The translations under genes and the position numbers were made by a program. Below, piece after piece: positions 8,992 to 16,847 of a DNA stretch of 64,000 nucleotides. Location of the stretch: the NCBI RefSeq assembly GCF_002074055.1, contig NZ_CP014619.1, positions 1,674,001 through 1,738,000 of the forward strand. Reading direction: 5' to 3'. The notes beneath the pieces are model-generated. The model had not been told where the DNA came from, did no database searches, and worked only from the letters and a program-made list of their open reading frames with translations. The stretch comes from Frondihabitans sp. 762G35 (GTDB lineage Bacteria > Actinomycetota > Actinomycetes > Actinomycetales > Microbacteriaceae). The stretch's first letter is position 1. Each line of letters starts with the position of its first letter.

Positions 8992-9022
8992 TACTATCTA
9001 CCGGAAGTCAGTGATGCTGACT
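8992..9022 (+). promoter_or_regulatory. PadR promoter with palindromic candidate operator
   Basis: A -10-like TACTAT is at 8992-8997. Eight bases later AGTCAG-TGATG-CTGACT (9006-9022) forms a perfect palindrome with 6-base arms, covering the expected transcription start and ending just before the ribosome site. This is a typical place for an autoregulatory repressor site, so PadR is the likely ligand. It lies in the 300-base divergent region between the LLM and PadR genes, which holds no other gene. Confidence 0.55.
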
Positions 9023-9038
9023 AGATGAGGAGGCCGTC

Positions 9039-9368
9039 GTGGCGACCCCGATGACGGAGATGCTGAAGGGCACGCTCGAGGGCGTCGTCCTCGCGATCCT
9101 GACCGTTCGACCGGCCTACGGCTACGAGATCACGGCGCGCCTTCGCGAGGACGGCTTCACCGACATCGCGGAGGGGACGATCTACGCCCTCCTCAACCGG
9201 ATCGAGCAGCGCGGTTACGTCGACGTCGCGAAGGTGGCATCCGAGAAGGGCCCCCCGCGCAAGGTCTACTCGCTGAACGCCGCGGGAGCCGAGGCTCTCG
9301 ACACGTTCTGGAGGAGCTGGAGCTTCCTCTCGGAACGACTCGAACAGCTCCGACACGAAGGGAAATGA
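9039..9368 (+). CDS. PadR family transcriptional regulator
   Basis: A 109-residue winged-helix repressor. The PadR pattern is clear: GTLEGVVLAILTVRPAYGYEI, then the wing residues with ISARLREDGF-like text (ITARLREDGF), EGTIYALLNRIEQRGYV and GPPRKVYSLNAAG. The GTG start follows GAGGAGG by a good distance. Its stop overlaps the next gene (DUF1048) by four bases, and a palindrome at 9006-9022 probably mediates autoregulation. PadR proteins commonly control an adjacent membrane or transport function; the signal here is unknown. Confidence 0.9.
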   Translation: MATPMTEMLKGTLEGVVLAILTVRPAYGYEITARLREDGFTDIAEGTIYALLNRIEQRGYVDVAKVASEKGPPRKVYSLNAAGAEALDTFWRSWSFLSERLEQLRHEGK

Positions 9369-9730
9369 CCATGTGGATCGACAGGGTCGTCGGCGATCTC
9401 GCCGACAAGAAGAGCTACCGCGAGTACCGGTCGCGTATCAAGAAGCTCCCGCCGGCCTATCGGGACACCGCGCTCGCTCTCGAGCGCTACCTCATGAACA
9501 TGGGGCCGAGCGACGACGGCGCGGCGCTCGTCGCCATGCTCGGAGATCTCGCCGATCTGGTCGAGCGGAGCGCCGCCGACGGCACCCCGGTGCGCGACCT
9601 CGTCGGCGTGGATCCTGCGGAATTCGCCGAGACGTTCCTCGAGAACTACGCCGGTGGCAGCTGGATCCGGAAGGAGCGGCGACGCCTCGCCGAGTCGATC
9701 GACCGCGCGGTCGCGGAGGGCGGGGCCTGA
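9365..9730 (+). CDS. DUF1048 family protein, PadR partner
   Basis: A 121-residue helical, charged protein matching DUF1048: the N-terminal WIDRVVGDLADKKSYREYR is diagnostic. Genes of this family often sit directly behind a PadR regulator, as here with a 4-base overlap. No enzyme motif or membrane segment is seen. Function is unknown; a role as partner or modulator of the PadR protein is inference from context. Confidence 0.8.
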   Translation: MTMWIDRVVGDLADKKSYREYRSRIKKLPPAYRDTALALERYLMNMGPSDDGAALVAMLGDLADLVERSAADGTPVRDLVGVDPAEFAETFLENYAGGSWIRKERRRLAESIDRAVAEGGA

Positions 9731-9764
9731 CGCCCGGACGCGCCTCGGACGCACCGACGAGGCC

Positions 9765-10286
9765 TCAGCACTCCGCCTTCGTGAAGCTGATGTCGACGGT
9801 GTCGTCGGACCCGTCGAACGCGTAGGTGTAGCGCATCGCGATGTCGTCGTCGAGGATGCGCCGCGTCTCCGCCGTCGAGCACAGCGTCGGCAGGACGGTC
9901 TTCCGGAGAGCGGCCTCGGTCAGGGACGACGGATCGACGTCGGACGACACGCGATACGTGTAGTGGATGGCGCCGGTCTCGGCCGCGACGTCCGTCCACG
10001 TCGTCACCTGGTCGAGCTGCTTCGGGAGATCGGACTGCTTCTTGATCTCCGAGACGCTCTTCGCGATCGCCTCCTGCTTCGAGTCGCCGCCGAAGGCCGA
10101 CGTCAGCCCCCACCGGATCAGCCCGCCGGCGAGGGCGGCCACGAGCACTCCGGCGACCACGAGGGCGACCCTCCTCGTGTGGTTCTTCTGCGGCGGCATC
10201 GAAGAGGCCTCCCCCGAATATTCCGGCGACGGGTCGTAGGGCGGGCCTGAGGGCGGGCCGTAAGACGATGTGTTCTGGTCGGTCAT
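9765..10286 (-). CDS. single-pass membrane protein of unknown function
   Basis: A 173-residue protein with a proline-, serine- and tyrosine-rich cytosolic N-terminus (residues 1-32), basic NHTRR, one membrane segment (about residues 38-60) and an extracytoplasmic domain ending in Cys. The external domain contains two further acidic stretches and one more Cys (VLPTLCSTAE), so a disulfide between this Cys and the C-terminal Cys is possible. The ATG at 10286 follows GGGGGAACC. It is convergent with the DUF1048 gene. No family was recognised. Confidence 0.7.
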   Translation of the reverse strand: MTDQNTSSYGPPSGPPYDPSPEYSGEASSMPPQKNHTRRVALVVAGVLVAALAGGLIRWGLTSAFGGDSKQEAIAKSVSEIKKQSDLPKQLDQVTTWTDVAAETGAIHYTYRVSSDVDPSSLTEAALRKTVLPTLCSTAETRRILDDDIAMRYTYAFDGSDDTVDISFTKAEC

Positions 10287-10339
10287 GGTTCCCCCATGTG
10301 ATCGTGGTGTCCGGTGTGCGGTTCTCGCCGCCTCCAGCG

Positions 10340-10669
10340 TCAGGCGCGCTCGTCGGGCCGCTGCTGCTCCGCCGTGATGCGGGCGTCCTCGTCGGCGAGG
10401 ATCCGCTCCGCCTCCGCATTGACCTGCTGCGCCTCGTAGTCGGAGATGAACTTGTCGGCGTTCTCGCGGGAGATGCCGTAGTTGTTGCCGCAGTACGCGC
10501 ACGAGATCGAGTAGGACCCGTGGCCGAACGGGAAGATAGGCGCGAAGAAGAGCGTGAACCAGGTGCGGCGGCGCACCAGTCTCTGGCCCGCCTCGTGCTG
10601 GCAGACGCCGCAGACGAAGATCAGGATGGCGACGATCTTGGACGTGGTGCGCGATCCGAACAGAATCAT
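10340..10669 (-). CDS. zinc-ribbon family protein
   Basis: A 109-residue protein resembling short actinobacterial zinc-ribbon proteins. It has CGVC near residue 20 and CAYCG near residue 57, separated by the hydrophobic WFTLFFAPIFPFG, a pattern known from this group. The tail is a glutamate- and alanine-rich helix. The start at 10669 was chosen because translation from it places the first Cys pair at the usual distance. The role is unknown. Confidence 0.7.
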   Translation of the reverse strand: MILFGSRTTSKIVAILIFVCGVCQHEAGQRLVRRRTWFTLFFAPIFPFGHGSYSISCAYCGNNYGISRENADKFISDYEAQQVNAEAERILADEDARITAEQQRPDERA

Positions 10670-10829
10670 GATGAACTCCCCCGTGTTCTCTGGAGCCGAA
10701 CCTACCGCGAAGAGGCTCTCCGGCACCAGTATTTCCTGCGCTCCGCGCACGCTCGAGCCGTCGACCGGTGAAGCGGTGCGGGGAGGCTCGCTAGGCTTCG
10801 AGGCGGTCTGCCGACCACGAAGGAGGACC

Positions 10830-11696
10830 ATGTCGAGCACCCCGACGACCCCGACCCGCGCCGACGACCACGACGGCGACGTCGTCCTCCGGCTCGACGG
10901 CGTCACGTTCGTCCGGAGCGGCACGACCATCCTCGACCGGGTGGACCTGACCGTCAGGGCGGGTGAGCACTGGGCGCTCCTCGGCCCGAACGGGGCCGGG
11001 AAGAGCACGATCCTGGGCTTCTGCGGAGCCATGGCCCACCCGTCGTCCGGCACCGTCGACGTGCTCGGCCGACGACTCGGTCGCGTCGATCTGCAGGAGC
11101 TCCGGCGCAGCATCGGCCACGTCAACCCGCGGCACCCGGTGCAGTCCCCCCTGACGATCCGCGAGGTGGTCTCGACGGGCCTCACGGGCACCATCGAGCC
11201 GCCGCTGCGGTGGGAGCCGGATCGGGCCGAGGCGACGCGGATCGGCGAGCTGATCGGCGCGTTCGGTCTCGGGGGAAGGGCCGACGCACGCTGGCCCACT
11301 CTGTCGCAGGGCGAGCGCGGGCGTGCACTCATCGCGCGGGCGCTGATCGCCGACCCGGGCATCCTGCTGCTCGACGAGCCGTCGACCGGGCTGGACGTCG
11401 CCGCCCGCGAGCAGCTCCTGGAGACCATCGACCTGCTGGACGAGACGCATCCGGCGATCGCCTCCGTCCTGGTGACCCATCACCTGGAGGAGCTGCCCAC
11501 CTCCACGACGCACGCGCTGCTCGTGGCCCACGGTCGCGTGGTCACGGCGGGGCGCGCCGCCGACGTCATCACGACGGAGAACGTGTCGACGGCCTTCGAG
11601 CACCCGATCGACGTCGAGATCCGCGACGGGCGCTGGACGGCCCGCGCCCGGCGGCGCCGGAGCCTCGTCAGCGAGGGGGTATCCGGTGCAGGGTGA
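10830..11696 (+). CDS. ABC transporter ATP-binding protein (orphan)
   Basis: A 288-residue ATPase subunit. Walker A is GPNGAGKST, the signature is LSQGE, Walker B is ILLLDEPS and the H-loop is VLVTHHLEE, so it should be active. A ribosome site AGGAGG lies 4 bases before the ATG and a -10-like TAGGCT sits about 40 bases upstream. No permease gene is adjacent, so its partner is unknown; the closest relatives are single ATPases annotated as iron-complex or molybdate-type. Its last 29 bases overlap the convergent phosphodiesterase gene. Confidence 0.85.
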   Translation: MSSTPTTPTRADDHDGDVVLRLDGVTFVRSGTTILDRVDLTVRAGEHWALLGPNGAGKSTILGFCGAMAHPSSGTVDVLGRRLGRVDLQELRRSIGHVNPRHPVQSPLTIREVVSTGLTGTIEPPLRWEPDRAEATRIGELIGAFGLGGRADARWPTLSQGERGRALIARALIADPGILLLDEPSTGLDVAAREQLLETIDLLDETHPAIASVLVTHHLEELPTSTTHALLVAHGRVVTAGRAADVITTENVSTAFEHPIDVEIRDGRWTARARRRRSLVSEGVSGAG

Positions 11697-12174
11697 CGTC
11701 GCGTATCACGCCTGAGTCGAGCGTGAGCGTCAGGTAGCTGCCGGTCGGCTGGCGGCGTCGGTCGGTGGGCGAGCCCGGGTTGAGTATCCTGGTCCCCCCG
11801 GGTGTCACGGAGTCCCACGGGATGTGGCTGTGCCCGAAGACGAGCAGATCGAGGGCAGGATGCTCGTGGTCGGCCCGCACCTCGCGCCCCTCCTTCGCAC
11901 CGGTCTCGTGCACCACCCCGAGCCGGACGCCGTCGACGGTCGCGTGGGCCACGAGCGGCAGCCGGTCGTCGAACTCCGGGCCGTCGTTGTTGCCGCGCAC
12001 CGCGACGAGCGTGCGGGAGCGCCGCTCGAATTCGTCGAGCAGCGGCAGATGCACCCAGTCTCCGGCATGGACCACGACGTCGGCCGTGTCGATCGCGCGC
12101 CAGACCTCCTCCGGCAGAGCTCTTGCCCGCTTCGGGAGGTGCGTGTCGGAGACGACGGCGAGACGCGTGGGCAC
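11668..12174 (-). CDS. YfcE/MJ0936-type metallophosphoesterase
   Basis: A 168-residue two-metal phosphodiesterase. The metal ligands are visible in order: SDTHL (Asp10, His12), HAGDW (Asp39), RGNND (Asn62 region), VVHETG and GHSHIP, followed by the family-typical NPGSPTDRR. The natural substrate is unknown for this family. The GTG start lies 6 bases after a -10-like TAGCGT, indicating a leaderless transcript. The 3' end overlaps the ABC ATPase gene tail to tail. Confidence 0.87.
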   Translation of the reverse strand: MPTRLAVVSDTHLPKRARALPEEVWRAIDTADVVVHAGDWVHLPLLDEFERRSRTLVAVRGNNDGPEFDDRLPLVAHATVDGVRLGVVHETGAKEGREVRADHEHPALDLLVFGHSHIPWDSVTPGGTRILNPGSPTDRRRQPTGSYLTLTLDSGVIRDVTLHRIPPR

Positions 12175-12345
12175 CGCTCCACGCTAGCGCTCTGCCTTGT
12201 TACCTCGGCTGCCGGAGCGCCTCACGGGCCAGAAGAAACTTGCGCTGGCCGCTGATCCCGGGTCTGCGGCGTCGCCGGGGCAGGTTCGTTCGTCGAGCGG
12301 GCGGCATTCAAGCTGCCGTTCGGGGCCAGGGGGCACGAACCCTTG

Positions 12346-12939
12346 TCAGTGCCTCTGGTCCGAGCGACGCTGTACGAGCGCGAGGATCACGACGAGGACG
12401 CCACTCAGGAGAATTGCGGCGCTCGACCACGACACCGAGTGGGAGCGACCGGAGAGATCGAGCGTGGTGGCAATGACGCCGAAGGCCAAGAAGAACGCGC
12501 CGAGCCAGAGCCCGGCCGTCGTATTCGTGAACCAGCGCGGGCGGCCCGCGACGTCCGCCTCACGGGTGGCCTCCACCTCGCCCGCCTCCCAGGAGGGGCC
12601 GCGGTGACGGACGAAGAATCGACGCAGCAGAAGGAGCCCGACGATCGCCGCCGCACCGACCGCCGTGACGAGAGCGGCCGCTCCGACTCGCCCCTGCACC
12701 CAAAGGGGGATCGAGAGCACCAGCAGCAGGATGCCCGCGGCCACGCCGAGGAAGGGCGCCACGTTCCGCGAATACGCCCGGTTCCCTTTCGCCAGGGCTC
12801 GATCGGCCTTCAGGAATTCGCGTTCGCGATCGCTGCGCTCCGACTCGGGTTTCCGCATGATGCGCACCTCGACCACCAGGAGCACGGCTCCGCAGACGAG
12901 GGCCACCCCCACCAGGATTCCGCCGATCCACCCCGCCAT
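12346..12939 (-). CDS. four- or five-pass membrane protein of unknown function
   Basis: A 197-residue membrane protein. Hydrophobic segments are near residues 4-24, 60-78, 86-106, 138-158 and 166-186, with charged loops (for example ESERSDREREFLKADRALAK after the first). The ATG at 12939 follows GGGGAGGTC at a good distance. No family recognised. About 170 bases between it and the phosphodiesterase gene show no gene. Confidence 0.7.
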   Translation of the reverse strand: MAGWIGGILVGVALVCGAVLLVVEVRIMRKPESERSDREREFLKADRALAKGNRAYSRNVAPFLGVAAGILLLVLSIPLWVQGRVGAAALVTAVGAAAIVGLLLLRRFFVRHRGPSWEAGEVEATREADVAGRPRWFTNTTAGLWLGAFFLAFGVIATTLDLSGRSHSVSWSSAAILLSGVLVVILALVQRRSDQRH

Positions 12940-13046
12940 GAAAGACCTCCCCGTCGTGATACCCCAGCGGGCACCATCGTCGATACTGGCCCGCCGGGGT
13001 GCGGGATGTGATGCCCGGGTGACGCCCATCTGAGAGAATCCCGCCC

Positions 13047-13577
13047 ATGGCTCTCGACGACCTCGGCTCCCGGATCTGCGTGCTCGGACCGTCGAACAGC
13101 GGGAAGTCGACGCTCGCGGTGGCCATCGGAGGGGCGCGCGGTCTCGCGGTGATCCATCTGGATCAGTGCCGACACCGTCCCGGTACGCAGTGGGAGCTCC
13201 GGCCGGACGACGAGTTCGCGACCCTCCACTCCACCGCGATCTCCGGTGCGCGGTGGATCATCGAGGGGAATTACTCGGCGCTCCTCCCCGAGCGCCTCGA
13301 ACGCGCGACGGGCCTGATCGTGTTGGAAGCCTCTGCTCCTGCGAGCCTCGGTCGCTATCTCCGACGGACCCTCCGTGACACCGAGCGCATCGGGGGTCTC
13401 GACGGCACGAGGGACCGGGTGAACATCGACATGGTCCGCTACATCCTGGGCCCCGGTCGACGAGCGCGGGCCCGCTATTCGCAGCTCTTCCAAGAGTCGA
13501 CACTCCCCAAAGTCCTTCTGCCTTCGCGGAGCGCTCTTCAGAGCTTCTATCGCGACGAGCACCTGGGGCGGCCGTAG
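13047..13577 (+). CDS. small P-loop NTPase (FlaR/topology-modulation-like)
   Basis: A 176-residue P-loop protein of the adenylate-kinase-like group. Walker A is GPSNSGKST at about residues 14-22; an HLDQ segment and GARWIIEGNYSALLPERL follow, as in proteins annotated DNA topology modulation protein FlaR. The actual reaction is probably nucleoside or small-molecule phosphorylation; the FlaR name is historical. A -10-like GAGAAT ends 7 bases before the ATG, suggesting a leaderless mRNA. Confidence 0.75.
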   Translation: MALDDLGSRICVLGPSNSGKSTLAVAIGGARGLAVIHLDQCRHRPGTQWELRPDDEFATLHSTAISGARWIIEGNYSALLPERLERATGLIVLEASAPASLGRYLRRTLRDTERIGGLDGTRDRVNIDMVRYILGPGRRARARYSQLFQESTLPKVLLPSRSALQSFYRDEHLGRP

Positions 13578-13592
13578 CGTCGGCTCGCGCCG

Positions 13593-14036
13593 TCAGCGGG
13601 CGCCGACCGTCACCGGGGTGCTCGCCGATGCGAAGTCGCTGCCAGCCGAGGTGACCGCCAGCGTCGCGGCTCCTGCGGGAACGCCATCGGGCACGACGAA
13701 GCGGCCTGCGACGGTGAAGCGCTGGCCGGTGGCCGCGTCGACCGTTCCGAGCCGGAAGACGTGGCGGGTCGCCGTGGGCGTGATCGTCACGGTGATGTGC
13801 CGGGCGGCTCGCCTCGTGGCGCCGGTGTCGTCGCAGTCCGTGGTCATCCAGTCGACGCTGAGGTGGATCTCGCCACCGACGCGGACCTCAGCGCCGGGGC
13901 GGACCGCGTGATCGTCGAGGCGGATCTCCCGGAGGGCGCAGGAGCCGGCGGCCGACGTCGTGAGCGCGCACCCCGAGACCCCGACCATCGTCGCCCCCAC
14001 GAGCATCGCCGTGAGCGCCCGCGAGGATCCCCTCAT
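13593..14036 (-). CDS. small secreted lipoprotein of unknown function
   Basis: A 147-residue lipoprotein. The N-terminus has Arg residues, a hydrophobic stretch and the lipobox VSGC with the lipidated Cys at position 23. The mature part is beta-rich with two further Cys pairs that could form disulfides (SCALRE and TTDCDD). The ATG at 14036 follows GGGGAGG; an upstream in-frame ATG would lengthen the signal peptide without a ribosome site. No family recognised. Confidence 0.75.
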   Translation of the reverse strand: MRGSSRALTAMLVGATMVGVSGCALTTSAAGSCALREIRLDDHAVRPGAEVRVGGEIHLSVDWMTTDCDDTGATRRAARHITVTITPTATRHVFRLGTVDAATGQRFTVAGRFVVPDGVPAGAATLAVTSAGSDFASASTPVTVGAR

Positions 14037-14111
14037 CGTCGCCTCCCCGCTTCGGTCCCAGTGGAACACAGGAAAGCGCCCCCGCGGGTCACGATCGCGA
14101 CACGAATCGGC

Positions 14112-14774
14112 TCAGTCGGCGAGCAGCACCCGCATGGCGGCCTTGAGGGTCTCGTTGCCCGACCGCAGGCGCGCCGCCTCGGTCTCGAGGGCGGAGAGCC
14201 GATCATCGATGGTTCCGGGGACGGTGGCCACTCGAGCCGGGACGGTGACGTCGTGATTCGCCACGTCGTCGTCCGGGGAGACGGGGCCCGCGGTGTACGC
14301 GGCGACGGTCGGCTGCGGCCGGACCGCCTCGGCCGACGGCAGCGGCTCGACGTCGTCCCACATGGGGTCGATGTCGCGCTGGGGTGCGAAAGGCAGTCGA
14401 GGCGTGGGCTCCTCGGGCGAGGCGGGCGACGCGGGTGCGGCCTCCTGGGCGGGCGACGCGGGCGACGCGGGCGCCGCGACCGAGGTCGGGGAGGCGGGTG
14501 AGGCGGGTGACACCGGTTCGGCATCCTGCGCGACCGGCGGCTTGACCGTCGTGACCACCGGGGAGAAGCGCGGGCGCCGCCGCTTGGCCACCGGCGGCTC
14601 GGCGGCGGGCGACGCGGCCTTGACCCAGTCGCGGAGAGCTCCCTCGCCGACGCCGAACTCGTCGGAGACGACGCGGTAGGCGGAGCGATCGCCGGGGTTG
14701 GTGGCGAGGCGCTGCAGGACCCTGGCCATGGCGGCGTCGAGAACGCCCTCGTCGTCGTTCTGCTCGAAGGCCAC
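14112..14774 (-). CDS. IS3 OrfA-like DNA-binding protein with PASP-repeat linker
   Basis: About 220 residues in three parts. Residues 15-53 (LATNPGDRSAYRVVSDEFGV then GEGALRDWVKAA) resemble the helix-turn-helix of IS3-family OrfA transposase subunits. Residues 60-150 are Pro/Ala/Ser repeats of the SPASPASP type. The last 30 residues (LSALETEAARLRSGNETLKA) resemble the OrfA leucine zipper. No OrfB, terminal repeats or target duplications are present, so it looks like a domesticated regulator. The GTG at 14774 follows GGGAGACAGG. Another start is possible because the frame stays open upstream. Function unknown. Confidence 0.6.
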   Translation of the reverse strand: MAFEQNDDEGVLDAAMARVLQRLATNPGDRSAYRVVSDEFGVGEGALRDWVKAASPAAEPPVAKRRRPRFSPVVTTVKPPVAQDAEPVSPASPASPTSVAAPASPASPAQEAAPASPASPEEPTPRLPFAPQRDIDPMWDDVEPLPSAEAVRPQPTVAAYTAGPVSPDDDVANHDVTVPARVATVPGTIDDRLSALETEAARLRSGNETLKAAMRVLLAD

Positions 14775-14864
14775 CCTGTCTCCCGTCCCGGGACGGTCGA
14801 ACGGTCCCGGTCGAAGAATAGGGCACCGCGACGCAGCGGACGAAACCGTCGATACTGTGAAGAA

Positions 14865-15332
14865 GTGACTGATCCTTATGCCTCGCCGCCGTCCCTGTCG
14901 CCGCTGCAGCCCGCGGAGGAGAAGCAGTACGCCCTCCTGACGCACCTGCTCAGCATCTTCTTCGGCTTCATCCCGGCGCTCATCTTCTTCGTGGCTTACC
15001 GGGAGCGGGGTCCGTTAGTCCGCCAGCACGTCGTGACCGAGTGGAACCTCCAGCTGACCGCCCTCGTCGCCCAGGCGATCGGATTCGCGATCGCGCTGAT
15101 CGGCTGGGTGAACGTGTACGCGACGACGATCGACGCCCCGTCGCCCTCGCCGGGATTCCCGCCGGGGCTCATCGTGTTCTTCATCGGGTACGTGCTGATC
15201 GGCGCGGTCACGCTCGTCCGCGCGATCTTCGGCATCATCGCCGCGGTCGCCGCCCACCGGGGCCGCTTCTACCGCTACCCGGTCGCCATCCGCTTCGTCC
15301 GCGAGCAGCCGCGGAGCACCGACGCCGCCTAG
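14865..15332 (+). CDS. DUF4870 membrane protein
   Basis: A 155-residue protein matching DUF4870 (Tic20-like fold). After a short Pro-rich N-terminus come EEKQYALLTHLLSIFFGFIP, then RERGPLVRQHVVTEWNLQLT, both characteristic, and three to four membrane segments. A second family member lies at 60570-61010. The GTG start is 8 bases after a -10-like GATACT. Its stop TAG shares CTAG with the stop of the opposing GNAT gene. Function unknown. Confidence 0.85.
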   Translation: MTDPYASPPSLSPLQPAEEKQYALLTHLLSIFFGFIPALIFFVAYRERGPLVRQHVVTEWNLQLTALVAQAIGFAIALIGWVNVYATTIDAPSPSPGFPPGLIVFFIGYVLIGAVTLVRAIFGIIAAVAAHRGRFYRYPVAIRFVREQPRSTDAA

Positions 15333-15853
15333 GTCGCGTCCGCAGGATGCCCGTCCGGCTGCAGCCCGCGGACGTAGGTCTGCACGGGCCGCTCGAGCAG
15401 CGAGTGCTCCGTCGTCGGTCCGAGCGGCACCCAGCCCGCGGATTCGTAGAGTCCCACTGCCACCCGGTTGTCCACCAGGACGTGGAGCACGGCTTGCTCG
15501 AAATGGAGGCCGGCCAGATCCGCTGTGATCCGGGACAGCAGGAGCCGTCCCGCGCCCGTTCCCTGAGCGGCGGGATCCACCGCGAGCAGGCCGACCACGG
15601 CCGCGTCTGGTGGGTCGGACAGGAGGCCGCTCCCGGCGGGCGTGGCCAGGGCGAAGCCGACGATCACGCCGTCTTCTCTCTCGGCGACGGTCCACGCGAC
15701 GGCGCGGTCGAATTTGAGCCGCGCACGATCGCCGACCCCGGGGACGGCGCGTCCATCACGAACGCCGCACGCCGCCACCCACAGGGCGACGCACGCTTCG
15801 CGATCTGACATCTCGGCATTCCGGAGGCGGATCGCCGTCGAGGAAGGGCTCAT
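15329..15853 (-). CDS. GNAT family N-acetyltransferase
   Basis: A 174-residue acetyltransferase. The acetyl-CoA-binding motif is VDPAAQGTGAGRLLL, preceded by VVGLLAV and followed by LHVLVDNRVAVGLYESAGW, which are motifs A and B of the GNAT fold. The substrate is unknown. A good -10-like CATAAT ends 6 bases before the ATG, implying a leaderless mRNA. The stop codon overlaps the convergent DUF4870 stop. Confidence 0.87.
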   Translation of the reverse strand: MSPSSTAIRLRNAEMSDREACVALWVAACGVRDGRAVPGVGDRARLKFDRAVAWTVAEREDGVIVGFALATPAGSGLLSDPPDAAVVGLLAVDPAAQGTGAGRLLLSRITADLAGLHFEQAVLHVLVDNRVAVGLYESAGWVPLGPTTEHSLLERPVQTYVRGLQPDGHPADAT

Positions 15854-15915
15854 CGCCCGATTATGGCGCCGCCGCTCCTGCAGGATGCCCGGAGCCGAAC
15901 AGTTCGCCGCCGGCG

Positions 15916-15968
15916 AGACTCCACGTTTTACGCGCTGCAGCGAAGGTGAGCGGCGTGTTGTGGAGTCT
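15916..15968. repeat. long-loop inverted repeat, possible terminator or small RNA element
   Basis: Arms AGACTCCAC (15916-15924) and GTGGAGTCT (15960-15968) are perfect over 9 bases. Inside them ACGC (15930-15933) pairs with GCGT (15953-15956), leaving an apical loop of about 19 bases. It lies in the 150-base gap between the Excalibur gene and the downstream GNAT gene, both minus strand. A terminator for the Excalibur gene is the simplest reading, but there is no T-run. Confidence 0.4.
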
Positions 15969-16004
15969 GGCGGAACGGCGGGCAGCAGCGGCGCCCCGCC
16001 CGGA

Positions 16005-16355
16005 CTAGCTCAGCTCGCAGGCCAGCCCGTCCTTGTCGGCGTCGAGCTTGCTGTTGGCGGAGTAGAGGGCCGCGTCGGACTTCGGCGAGCCCTTGATCTT
16101 GCGTTTCTCGTCGGGCTTGCCCTTGTGGTGGACGATGTTCCACTTCGTGCCCGGCTTCGCGATGCCCGCGGAGTAGGTCTTGTGCACGTCCGTGCAGTTC
16201 GCGAACTTCTTCGCCGCCGACGGGCTGTGGACGAGCCTCACCTGCGAGGAGGCGCTCGAGGGCTGCGCGTGCGCACCCTGCGCGGCGAGGGTGGACGGCA
16301 CGGCGATCGCCAGCGTCAGCACGGTGGCTGCCACGGCCAGACGGGGGGTGATCAT
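16005..16355 (-). CDS. secreted Excalibur calcium-binding domain protein
   Basis: A 116-residue exported protein. Residues 1-30 form a signal peptide ending near AHA-QP. The mature part has the Excalibur pattern: KKFANCTDVHKTYSAGIA with one Cys, and the terminal calcium loop LDADKDGLACE with the partner Cys. Family members are extracellular and presumed to bind calcium. A -10-like TAGCGT ends 6 bases before the ATG (leaderless). Confidence 0.88.
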   Translation of the reverse strand: MITPRLAVAATVLTLAIAVPSTLAAQGAHAQPSSASSQVRLVHSPSAAKKFANCTDVHKTYSAGIAKPGTKWNIVHHKGKPDEKRKIKGSPKSDAALYSANSKLDADKDGLACELS

Positions 16356-16438
16356 GCTGCGACGCTACGGCCCGGTGCGGGCGACGCGTCAGTCCCCCTT
16401 CGGGCGCCCCTCGAACGGGGACACAAGCCCCGGCTCCG

Positions 16439-16753
16439 CTAGAAGTCGTCGACGACGGGCGGGGCGAGGCGGAGGTAGCGCTCGGGGAGCTGGACCCGCT
16501 GGAGCGGCCCCTCGAGGTCGACGGTGTACTGGGGCGTGTCGAACTCCACCATCCAGACGCGCGCCGATCCGCCGATGACCGAGACGCCCTGCCAGGCGGA
16601 ACCGCCGGCCCGGACGACGAACCCCGTGGGGCCGTCCGGAAAGGGGCTCGTCGGATCCTCGAGGGAGTCGACGACGTAGACCTGGGCGCCGATGCCGAAA
16701 CCGGTCTCGCGGGTGATGGGCGAGTCGGTTCCTCGCAGGCGCCTGCCGAACAT
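16439..16753 (-). CDS. conserved-looking hypothetical protein
   Basis: A 104-residue soluble protein with no recognised domain. It reads as a small beta-rich fold (GFGIGAQVYVVDSL, GPTGFVVRAGG, ARVWMVEFDTPQY). No signal peptide or membrane segment. Codon use matches its neighbours and the frame has a plausible start with CAAGAT 6 bases upstream as a weak -10. Function unknown. Confidence 0.65.
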   Translation of the reverse strand: MFGRRLRGTDSPITRETGFGIGAQVYVVDSLEDPTSPFPDGPTGFVVRAGGSAWQGVSVIGGSARVWMVEFDTPQYTVDLEGPLQRVQLPERYLRLAPPVVDDF

Positions 16754-16847
16754 GGGCCCATCTTGACACGGTGGGCCTCAGCATCCTGCGGTTTCCCGTC
16801 GAATTCTTGGGCAGCGGAACCCCGACGAAAGTTCCCAGAGCGCAAAA

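Noticed and set aside
14390-14520. GGCGACGCGGGCG tandem-like repeats considered as a CRISPR or minisatellite
   Set aside because: They encode the PASP repeats of a protein, have no unique spacers and are irregular.
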